From an uncultured Lachnoclostridium sp. (lineage in GTDB: Bacteria > Bacillota > Clostridia > Lachnospirales > Lachnospiraceae): a DNA stretch of 7,874 nt. A program made the position numbers and the translations under genes. The notes under the pieces were generated by a model. That model did no database searches, was not told the origin of the DNA, and saw nothing but the letters and a program-made list of their open reading frames with translations. Shown one piece after another: positions 1 to 6,124 of this stretch; the stretch's first letter is position 1; each line of letters opens with the position of its first letter. The stretch is from NCBI GenBank assembly GCA_958425285.1, contig CATZVV010000079.1, positions 1 to 7,874 of the forward strand, written 5' to 3'.

Positions 1-2
1 AG

Positions 3-320
3 ATTACAAATGAACGCGCAAGTGCCTGGCGGCTGACAGGTCTGGGAGGCGCGGCCGGCATGCTTTATAGGAATATTCTGGATGAATTTGCAGAAGAGGT
101 CAACACAGACTTGTATCTGCTTCCGGTAACAGCAGAGGAAACCGCTATCTATGCCGCAGACCAGTACACACCTGCTGACCTTCAGATGCGTCTTGAAAGA
201 AAAAAATCTTTAAAAGGATTTGTGAGCCATCCGTTGTCAGAGTCGGTTCTGTATTATAGCCTCAAGAGTAAAACCCTGACGGTGCATCAGTCCTCATTGG
301 TGAAAAAAACTCTGGTCTAA
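3..320 (+). CDS. DUF5688 family protein, C-terminal part (5' end outside window)
   Basis: The reading frame is open from base 3 to the TAA at 318-320 and continues to the left of the window, so the ATG at 60 is internal and not the start. The visible 105 residues match the last third of the other DUF5688 copies. They begin ITNERASAWRLTG, run into GLGGAAGMLY (the Gly/Ala strand with the shared G-x5-Y pattern), then LDEFAEEVNTDLYLLPVTAEETAIYA, and end with a tyrosine-rich YYSLKSKTL tail equivalent to the YDxxxxxL tail of its neighbours. The GGAAGMLY form is closest by eye to the copy at 5195 (GGAASVLY). The DNA is richer in G+C than the middle of the array. The family has no assigned function and no catalytic residue is recognisable here. 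Confidence 0.8.
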   Translation: MTNERASAWRLTGLGGAAGMLYRNILDEFAEEVNTDLYLLPVTAEETAIYAADQYTPADLQMRLERKKSLKGFVSHPLSESVLYYSLKSKTLTVHQSSLVKKTLV

Positions 321-380
321 GAGCCGGTATGGGAATCTACTGATGCAGTAAACGGTAAATAGACGGAGAGGAGAACCAAA

Positions 381-452
381 ATGCGTGAATATGATGAAAA
401 CCAGGCATATGAGGAAGTCAGGGACGATTTCCTTAGTGAATATAAGGCATAG
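381..452 (+). pseudogene. Severed N-terminal head of a DUF5688 gene, ending at in-frame TAG
   Basis: ATG at 381 follows a good Shine-Dalgarno (GGAGAGGAG, 365-373, spacing 7). The 23 codons read MREYDENQAYEEVRDDFLSE then YKA before TAG at 450-452. They align without gaps to the first 23 codons of the downstream copy at 1325 (MNYYSESEAYDELREDFIDE, FKD). The stop falls where that copy has Gln (CAG), so a single CAG to TAG transition explains the break. The same frame continues past the stop as LERGGNGEKLVMVAEGTPFE and joins the 486-1274 frame, so 381-1274 is one ancestral gene of 297 codons plus stop. The break could be real, a sequencing error, or tolerated through reinitiation. Confidence 0.75.
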
Positions 453-485
453 TTAGAACGCGGAGGAAATGGGGAGAAGCTGGTA

Positions 486-1274
486 ATGGTGGCGGAGGGT
501 ACTCCTTTTGAATCCTTTACATTCAAAGAAAATGGTCCTTTACTATGTACCAGCATATTTATGGAACTGGTGTACAGAAATTGCTATATTTTTGCCATAC
601 GGGAAATTGATGAGGCAGTATCGGATATCCTGGAGATTCAGGTTGAGGCAGAGCGGATATCCCAGGAGCGGCTGGCAAAATTAGAAAATGTAATCGTGTT
701 TCCAGTGAATCTATCACATTGCAGGGATAAGCTGGAAGAGAATGGTATTGCATATTTACCCTTTGAGGATATGGCGGTCACTTTTCAATTCTGCATTGAG
801 GACGACAACAGGTCGTATCGCGGGGATGTTACAAGAGAATGGCTGGATAGGCAGGGGTTAAATGCAAAGGAACTCTTTGAAAAAGTAAGGTATAAAGATT
901 TGGAGCAAATTGGGGGTGAAATTAAAAACATAGAGCAGGTAGGGGAAAAATCAGGGGAATCACAGCAGGCTGCTTTGTATGGCATCAATGGCTTTGGTGC
1001 TGCCCTTTATCCAAATGTTATGGAACAAGTGGTTAAAAAAATGGGCAGTGAGGTGCTTATCATCCCTGAAGAATCCTATACGGCCTATATCCAGACACCG
1101 GATATCAAGAGTGCTGCAAAACTGCAAGAAGAATTACAGGAGGACAATCGCGTGAATGCGTTGACTGGCGATAGGCATCTTGTACTCTCTGGAAAAATAT
1201 TTAAATATGATACCAACAAGAAAAACCTAGTCCCGGCAATGGAACATATCGTTGAAAAGCATAAAGTGAAATAA
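486..1274 (+). CDS. DUF5688 family protein, N-terminally truncated by upstream amber codon
   Basis: This 262-residue frame is the remainder of the gene whose head is at 381-452. ATG at 486 has a plausible ribosome site (GGGGAG, 471-476, spacing 9), so reinitiation after the TAG is possible, but the product would lack about 35 residues found in every intact neighbour. Motifs seen are AEGTPFE (3-9), EDMAVTFQF (94-102), VTREWLDRQGL (115-125), YGINGFGAALYP (165-176) and IFKYD near the end. It is the close paralogue of 1325-2269 but is also about 17 residues shorter just before YGINGFG, and the usual Trp of the xHLExWGI motif is Gln. These changes suggest relaxed constraint. Biochemical role is unknown. 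Best read as a decaying copy, possibly still translated. Confidence 0.7.
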   Translation: MVAEGTPFESFTFKENGPLLCTSIFMELVYRNCYIFAIREIDEAVSDILEIQVEAERISQERLAKLENVIVFPVNLSHCRDKLEENGIAYLPFEDMAVTFQFCIEDDNRSYRGDVTREWLDRQGLNAKELFEKVRYKDLEQIGGEIKNIEQVGEKSGESQQAALYGINGFGAALYPNVMEQVVKKMGSEVLIIPEESYTAYIQTPDIKSAAKLQEELQEDNRVNALTGDRHLVLSGKIFKYDTNKKNLVPAMEHIVEKHKVK

Positions 1275-1324
1275 AAACGCTTTAACCGGGTGAAATGCAA
1301 ATGGCCAGAAAGGAAAGATGAGAG

Positions 1325-2269
1325 ATGAATTATTATAGTGAGAGCGAGGCATATGACGAATTACGAGAGGATTTTATTGATGAATTCAAAGACCAGCTAC
1401 AAGTAAGAGACAAAGGGGAGGAACTGAAACTGGTAGCTGAAGGAACGCCATTTGAAGCCATTACGCTGAAAGACGGCGGGGAGTTAGTTTGCCCCAGCAT
1501 TCCGATGGAACTGGTTTATCTCAATTGTTATGTCACTGAAAGCATCGAGATAGACGAGGCTGCCACGTATATTCTGGGCATATTTGATGAAGTTGAGTGG
1601 ATACCGCGCAATCAACTGGAGCAGATCGCGCATGTACTTATTTATCCTATGAATTTAGCAGAATATCAGGATAAACTGGTGGAAGGAAACATTGCATACA
1701 TGCCATATCAGGATATGGCAGTTACTTTCCGGTTCTGGATTGAAAAAGAGGAGAAATCGTACTGCGGAGACGTTACAGAAGAGCATTTGGAAACATGGGG
1801 AATCGGTGTGGAAGAACTTTTTGAGAAAGTCAGATACAGGGATTTGAAAGAAATAGGCGTGGATATTGTAAATATGTACGATTCGCTGACCAGCAGATTT
1901 GAGAATGATCAATCAATCTTTTTAAGACCGACGGATGGTGTGCCAATAGCATTGAAGGAAATGTATCAAGTTTATGGTATGAATGGATTTGGCGCTGTTT
2001 GGTATCCAAGGGTTATGGAGCAATTACATGAGATATTAGGAAACGAGATGTTGATTGTTCCTCATGATGTCTACTGTGCTTATATCCAGACACCGAAACT
2101 TGGTAGCGTATCAGAACTTCAGGAAGAACTGCAAGTTGACAATGAGGTGAAAGCGGCATATGGGGAAGGGCGTCATATAATGTCTGAGCAGATTTTTAAA
2201 TATGATTTGGATAAAAGAAATCTGGTTCCAGCAGTTGAAGCTAAAATCGAAAAAAAGAAAATAAGATAA
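1325..2269 (+). CDS. DUF5688 family protein (subgroup A)
   Basis: This is an intact 314-residue protein and the clearest reference copy of the array. ATG at 1325 is preceded by AGGAAAG (1311-1317, spacing 7). An overlapping ATG at 1318 is in another frame and stops after six codons. Landmarks are an acidic helical N-terminus (1-35), AEGTPFE (38-44), YMPYQDMAVTFRF (125-137), GDVTEEHLETWGI (148-160), a variable linker (184-216), YGMNGFGAVWYP (217-228), and a tail IFKYDLDKRNLVPA (290-303) with a lysine-rich end. No signal peptide or transmembrane stretch is visible, so it is probably cytoplasmic. It lies 50 bases after the truncated paralogue and 12 bases before the next gene, consistent with an operon. 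The family is uncharacterised; no enzymatic signature is visible. Confidence 0.85.
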   Translation: MNYYSESEAYDELREDFIDEFKDQLQVRDKGEELKLVAEGTPFEAITLKDGGELVCPSIPMELVYLNCYVTESIEIDEAATYILGIFDEVEWIPRNQLEQIAHVLIYPMNLAEYQDKLVEGNIAYMPYQDMAVTFRFWIEKEEKSYCGDVTEEHLETWGIGVEELFEKVRYRDLKEIGVDIVNMYDSLTSRFENDQSIFLRPTDGVPIALKEMYQVYGMNGFGAVWYPRVMEQLHEILGNEMLIVPHDVYCAYIQTPKLGSVSELQEELQVDNEVKAAYGEGRHIMSEQIFKYDLDKRNLVPAVEAKIEKKKIR

Positions 2270-2281
2270 GAAGGTGAGCAA

Positions 2282-3247
2282 ATGGAACCGCTAACATATG
2301 AGCAGTTTAAGCAGATTTATTTACAGGAAATAGAAAGGCTTTTAAAACAGCGTGGATATACAATCAAGCCTGTGATTATAGGAGAAGGGCTATCTTTTGA
2401 AAACATAACTTTGGACTTAGGCGAAAAAATTTGCCACAGTATAGATATCCAGGAAGTTTACGCAGCTCATTTCAAAAATAATTATCCTAAGTTCCATATT
2501 GCAGAACAAACATTAAAATGTTTTCGTGACTTTGGGGTGGTGCAAAGGGAGCAGGTCGAAAGTAAGGAAAACATACTGGCCTTTGCGACAAATTTGAATA
2601 AAAGCAAAGAGACACTGGAAAAAGCCAGGATACCATATCTTGTAATTGATGACATGGCAGTATATTTTAAGTTTATACATGAAATACCTTTCGGCAAAAC
2701 TATGGAAAGTATTGTATATGACAGTCATTTACAAAAGTGGGGCTGTTCTGTAGAGTTAGTATTTAATATTGCAAAACAAAACAAGGCTCAGGAAATTGGT
2801 GCCTGTGCAGTTAACTGGGTAGAATTACCAGAGGATAAATTATTCGGGCGCGTGCAAACGATTGTAGATGCTAAACACCTGTGTTATGAGCCGTATGATC
2901 TATTCGGATTAAATGGAACCGGAGCAATGTTTTATCCAGAAGTGTTACACGAATTTGAGGAGGTAATTCATGAACATTTAATTATCGTACCTTATTCGGA
3001 GAGGGAAGCAGCCGTAATACCAGAAAGTTGTATGCGAGAAGCGTGGGTGCAAAAAGAACTTCATCAGAACATAGAAAAAACAGAGCCACGGTTAAAATTG
3101 TCCAACCATGTTTATTCGTATGAAAACGGCAAATTAAATAGGCTCAAGGAAACACTGGAGGAGGTGCTATCAGCCATGAGCCGTGAGGCGGACGCTGTAG
3201 CTGTAAGTTATGAAAATGTAACAAAACATAAGAGAGAGGGGAGGTAG
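2282..3247 (+). CDS. DUF5688 family protein (divergent, subgroup B)
   Basis: This 321-residue protein starts at ATG 2282 after AAGGTGAG (2271-2278). It keeps the family layout: MEPLTYEQFKQIYLQEIERL helix at the N-terminus, GEGLSFENITL (34-44, equivalent to AEGTPFE), DDMAVYFKF (123-131), DSHLQKWGC (147-155), FGLNGTGAMFYP (208-219), VPYSEREAAVIP (236-247), and a tail with NHVYSYENGKLNRL. VPYSEREA recurs almost exactly as LPYSEREAY in the copy at 5195, although the rest is well diverged, which hints at a conserved loop or shuffling. It has an extended C-terminus after the YSYE tail. The next gene begins 4 bases after its stop and its ribosome site (GGGGAGG, 3238-3244) lies inside this gene, so the two are probably translationally coupled. 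Function unknown. Confidence 0.82.
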   Translation: MEPLTYEQFKQIYLQEIERLLKQRGYTIKPVIIGEGLSFENITLDLGEKICHSIDIQEVYAAHFKNNYPKFHIAEQTLKCFRDFGVVQREQVESKENILAFATNLNKSKETLEKARIPYLVIDDMAVYFKFIHEIPFGKTMESIVYDSHLQKWGCSVELVFNIAKQNKAQEIGACAVNWVELPEDKLFGRVQTIVDAKHLCYEPYDLFGLNGTGAMFYPEVLHEFEEVIHEHLIIVPYSEREAAVIPESCMREAWVQKELHQNIEKTEPRLKLSNHVYSYENGKLNRLKETLEEVLSAMSREADAVAVSYENVTKHKREGR

Positions 3248-3251
3248 GACT

Positions 3252-4187
3252 ATGTTTACAAAAGCAGATTTGGAATATGAAGATTTTATCAAACTCTTTA
3301 CTCATGAAATCAGTTACAATTTAAAAATGCTGGGAGTATCTTGGAGAGCTAGGTATGAAATTGTCAATGAAAGCGGAACGGCCTTGACGGTGATTCGCGG
3401 AAATCATGGTGACTTTCCGCCCATTTCCATCTTTGACTATTATGAAAAATTTTTACAGGGAACGCCGTGGGGAGTTGCCGCACGCAAAGCAACAGAGGAA
3501 TTTTTCAATGAAAGAATTACAAAATACGCGTTGAAAGACATAGGAGTATTCCAACCGGATATGGTGATTCCGTCATTTGTTAATGCGGAAGAAAATGCCG
3601 AAATGCTAGATAAGATACCGCATTTAAAGTTTGAAGATCTGGCAATTATTTTACGAGTTGTATATCAATCACTTGGTGGTATTAATCTTGATTTGATGGT
3701 TACAGGAGAATTACTTGAGGAATGGAACCTGGATTTTGGACAACTTTATCAGATAACTTTGGATAATTCCAAAAATATTGAATCAGTGCAGGTAATAGAA
3801 CTATACAAGATAATGGCTGAAATGATACATTTTAAAGCGTCCTCGAAGGATATGCCGATCTTCTTAGTGGTAACAAATACCAATCAACATTGGGGGGCTG
3901 CTTCCATTCTGTATAAAGATAAAATGAATGAACTAGCAGAAATTATGGGGACGACTGATGTTCTGTTGGTTCCAATGAGTGCTGATAACATACTTGCAAT
4001 GCCACACCTGGACGATGACGGAATACGCAACCTGGTAAATGCGCTGCATGACAGCAATAAGTTGATTACTGGGAGTGCAAAATCGCTTTCGGAAAATATT
4101 TATTGTTATAGTAGTGTCAACAATCAGTTTCATATGATTTCTTCACATGAGCATAAACTGAAAGACGCAAGGAGATATGGCAGATAA
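3252..4187 (+). CDS. DUF5688 family protein (subgroup C)
   Basis: ATG at 3252 has a strong GGGGAGG site with spacing 7, giving 311 residues. This copy and the next form a separate subgroup that is nearer to the DUF5688 form I recall. Visible elements are an N-terminal helix with LGVSWRARYEIVNESG (28-43), DYYEKFLQGTPW (62-73), DIGVFQPDMVIPSFVNAEEN (96-115), DLAIILRVVY (129-138), VTGELLEEWNL (150-160), LVVTNTNQHWGAASILY (205-221), LLVPMSADNILAMP (238-251) and ENIYCYSS in the tail. The central motif has Leu-Ala-Ile where subgroups A and B have Met-Ala-Val, and the GAASILY strand lacks the Pro after Tyr. No catalytic motif, signal sequence or membrane segment is seen. The following gene is 36 bases away. 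Confidence 0.83.
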   Translation: MFTKADLEYEDFIKLFTHEISYNLKMLGVSWRARYEIVNESGTALTVIRGNHGDFPPISIFDYYEKFLQGTPWGVAARKATEEFFNERITKYALKDIGVFQPDMVIPSFVNAEENAEMLDKIPHLKFEDLAIILRVVYQSLGGINLDLMVTGELLEEWNLDFGQLYQITLDNSKNIESVQVIELYKIMAEMIHFKASSKDMPIFLVVTNTNQHWGAASILYKDKMNELAEIMGTTDVLLVPMSADNILAMPHLDDDGIRNLVNALHDSNKLITGSAKSLSENIYCYSSVNNQFHMISSHEHKLKDARRYGR

Positions 4188-4208
4188 GCAGTCTATAATT
4201 ACCGAAAT

Positions 4209-4213
4209 GGAGG
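4209..4213 (+). promoter_or_regulatory. Ribosome binding site supporting a TTG start
   Basis: GGAGG sits 10 bases before TTG at 4224. There is no in-frame ATG nearby that would retain the conserved N-terminal helix, and the only close ATG (4207) is in another frame and stops after six codons. This supports TTG as the true start. Confidence 0.6.
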
Positions 4214-4223
4214 AATTATTACA

Positions 4224-5135
4224 TTGACAAAACAAGAATACTATATATCTTTTACAGAACAAATGAATAGTTATTTAGAAAAGTTGGGTTTAGGGTGGAA
4301 GGCTGTGCTGCCTTATCATAACTCGGATGGGAATACGATAATTATGCAGGGAGGGCCGCTGAACGAGGCAACAGGTATTTTTCCATTTGTGGATTATAAC
4401 CGGTTTACGTATATGGACGAGTCTTTGGAACTGGGGGTTAAAAATTCGTTAGAAATATATTTGCGGGACGAAAAAGTAACCAAAGCCGCATTAAAGGATA
4501 TGGGGGTATTTTTACCAGATTTTGTTGTCCCTACTTTTCTCAATGTAAAAAGAAATAAAGCAACGCTGGAAAGTGTCCCACATGAGTTATATGTAGATGG
4601 AGACCTTGCAATCACATTGAGAATTACCTATCACCCGACAGATACTTTGTTGGAAGATCTAAAAATCAATCTAAACGTGACAGATGATATTCTTAAAGAA
4701 TTTGGAATGGATTTTGATACCCTTTACCAGTATTCGCTTATGAATCCGGTAAATCAAAAAAATATTACGATGAAACCATTTAGCAACGACCCAGAAACGA
4801 GAGAAATATATATAATGTCCACAGAAGCCCATTATTTAGGCGCTTCTGCTATGCTGTATGAAAGCAAAATACATGAAATGTCAGATAAATTAGGTGGAGA
4901 TATGATACTAATACCCAATAGCATCAATCACTGTCTTGCGTTATCAAATAAAAACAAAGCAGGAAAAAGCTGGGTTCAGGAAACTCTTTATAATGCCAAA
5001 CAAGACGGATATCAGAAACGAGAGATGGATTTATCTGATTATCTATATGCTTATAATAGGGAAACAGATGAAATACGTAAAACCAGCCAGAGGGTGAGGC
5101 AGAAGCCTAAAATGAATAAAAACGTTAGCAGGTAA
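4224..5135 (+). CDS. DUF5688 family protein (subgroup C), TTG start
   Basis: This 303-residue protein starts at TTG 4224. The start is supported by the ribosome site and by alignment of MTKQEYYISFTEQMNSYLEK and LGLGWKAV with the start of the preceding gene (…LKMLGVSWRA). Shared landmarks with that neighbour are DMGVFLPDFVVPTFLNVKRN (92-111), GDLAITLRITYH (126-137), VTDDILKEFGM (152-162, with Phe for the usual Trp), IMSTEAHYLGASAMLY (197-212), MILIPNSINHCLAL (227-240) and SDYLYAYNRETDEIR near the end. The pair 3252/4224 therefore looks like an older tandem duplication. The DNA is A+T-rich compared with the next gene. The stop codon lies within a hairpin followed by a T tract. Function unknown. 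Confidence 0.83.
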   Translation: MTKQEYYISFTEQMNSYLEKLGLGWKAVLPYHNSDGNTIIMQGGPLNEATGIFPFVDYNRFTYMDESLELGVKNSLEIYLRDEKVTKAALKDMGVFLPDFVVPTFLNVKRNKATLESVPHELYVDGDLAITLRITYHPTDTLLEDLKINLNVTDDILKEFGMDFDTLYQYSLMNPVNQKNITMKPFSNDPETREIYIMSTEAHYLGASAMLYESKIHEMSDKLGGDMILIPNSINHCLALSNKNKAGKSWVQETLYNAKQDGYQKREMDLSDYLYAYNRETDEIRKTSQRVRQKPKMNKNVSR

Positions 5136-5169
5136 CTTTTCATGTGATTCAGAAAAGAGCCTGCTTTTT
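5127..5169 (+). terminator. Candidate intrinsic terminator or attenuator hairpin
   Basis: AGCAGG (5127-5132) pairs with CCTGCT (5160-5165). Inside it CTTTT (5136-5140) pairs with AAAAG (5153-5157), leaving a 12-base loop and a small asymmetric internal loop (TAA against AG). The right arm runs into a T tract (5165-5169). The left arm includes the stop codon region of the 4224-5135 gene. The T tract is short and the GC stem only 6 bp, so this may be a weak terminator that sets expression of the genes from 5195 onward. The next ribosome site starts only 10 bases later, so any separate promoter for the next gene would have to lie inside the upstream gene. Confidence 0.42.
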
Positions 5170-5178
5170 CATTAAAAT

Positions 5179-5186
5179 AAAGGAGG
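5179..5186 (+). promoter_or_regulatory. Strong ribosome binding site fixing the start at ATG 5195
   Basis: AAAGGAGG ends 8 bases before ATG 5195. It settles the start against an upstream in-frame GTG at 5144, which has no such site, lies in the hairpin loop, and would add 17 residues absent from the other copies. Confidence 0.75.
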
Positions 5187-5194
5187 ATAAGAAT

Positions 5195-6121
5195 ATGAAC
5201 CTTAAATTATATAAACAGTTTTCAGATGCTTACCAGCAATGTATCCGTTCCGCTTTTGAGGATTCTGCGATTCGTGGGGAAGTAAGAACGGTGGCTAAGG
5301 GTCTACCGACCGAGGGAACCACAATTTTATTTGAACGGGAGGGGAGGTACTGCCCTGTCATTCCGGTAAGAGAAGCATTTTTGAGAGCGGAGATGTTTGA
5401 CACCTGGGAGGAGGAATTGGCGGACCGGGCCATGGAAGTGTTCTCTGATGCGGAAGCGGAGGATCTGCGTATTGCAGTCGGCCAGTTGGAACAGCCGGAA
5501 TATGTGGCAGTATACGCCGCTAACCATAGAAGTGACCTGGACGCCCTGAAAAAGAATGATATGCCTTATCAGGTTATGGGTGACATGGTGCTTTACTATA
5601 TGTTTCATGCACCGCTGGGAGACGGGCGTTATTATCAGGCGGAAGTGACCAATAAACATTTGGAATCCTGGAAAATGAGAAAGAGTGAACTTCATAATTT
5701 TGTGCTGGAGCATTCGCTGGTTTCCATGGAGAGTAAAATCTATCCGTTGTGTGAAAAAATTGAAAACGTGCTGGAAGGTATTTCATGCTGCCTGAATCAT
5801 GGAGAGGCAGAGGACAGCCTTGGTTATGTGGTCACGGGACCAGGAGGCGCGGCAAGCGTATTGTACTGGGATATCTTACAGGAACTTAGCCGCTTGATGC
5901 CGGACAGCTTTTATATCCTGCCGTATTCGGAACGGGAGGCTTATATCTTTCCTGATACTATGGGAGCACTGGCACCGGCGTTTTCAATTGATGATGTCCA
6001 CAAGAATGGAAATCGTCAGGTTCGCCATAGCCTGGCCGGGTACGCTATATCAAGCCATGGTTTCCACTATTCACCATCAGAAAATAAATTGCAGACCACA
6101 CGCGAATGGTTGAAGGATTAA
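5195..6121 (+). CDS. DUF5688 family protein (subgroup D, GC-richer copy)
   Basis: From ATG 5195 this encodes 308 residues. Landmarks are MNLKLYKQFSDAYQQCIRSA helix, AKGLPTEGTTI (34-44, the AEGTPFE equivalent), CPVIPVREAF (53-62), MPYQVMGDMVLYYMF (123-137), VTNKHLESWKM (151-161), YVVTGPGGAASVLYWDI (211-227), YILPYSEREAYIFP (240-253) and a tail ISSHGFHYSPSENKL. The central motif has Met-Val-Leu where most copies have Met-Ala-Val. Its codons are noticeably richer in G and C than those of 2282-5135, suggesting a different origin or history from the genes to its left. The next gene starts 3 bases after its stop, so these two are almost certainly cotranscribed. No catalytic motif is recognisable. 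Confidence 0.83.
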   Translation: MNLKLYKQFSDAYQQCIRSAFEDSAIRGEVRTVAKGLPTEGTTILFEREGRYCPVIPVREAFLRAEMFDTWEEELADRAMEVFSDAEAEDLRIAVGQLEQPEYVAVYAANHRSDLDALKKNDMPYQVMGDMVLYYMFHAPLGDGRYYQAEVTNKHLESWKMRKSELHNFVLEHSLVSMESKIYPLCEKIENVLEGISCCLNHGEAEDSLGYVVTGPGGAASVLYWDILQELSRLMPDSFYILPYSEREAYIFPDTMGALAPAFSIDDVHKNGNRQVRHSLAGYAISSHGFHYSPSENKLQTTREWLKD

Positions 6122-6124
6122 AGA

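Noticed and set aside
450..452. TAG read through as pyrrolysine or by suppression
   Set aside because: The aligned residue in the paralogue is Gln in a non-catalytic N-terminal helix. A CAG to TAG mutation is simpler, and no tRNA-Pyl or related genes are in the window.
317..1300. Several minus-strand open frames of 64-79 codons opposite the second DUF5688 gene
   Set aside because: They have low-complexity Ser/Phe-rich translations, no ribosome sites I can see, and are shadows of the sense gene.
1086..2095. 15-base identical block at 1086-1100 and 2081-2095 as a recombination or attachment site
   Set aside because: It encodes the same conserved YIQTP residues in two close paralogues, so shared ancestry explains it.
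5144..5194. Upstream in-frame GTG start for the 5195 gene
   Set aside because: It has no ribosome site, lies in the hairpin loop, and the extra 17 residues are absent in other copies, while ATG 5195 has an ideal AAAGGAGG at spacing 8.
5327..5713. 128-codon open frame on the minus strand
   Set aside because: It lies wholly within the well-supported DUF5688 gene at 5195-6121, its translation is rich in His, Phe and Cys with no recognisable domain, and the sense frame carries the family motifs.
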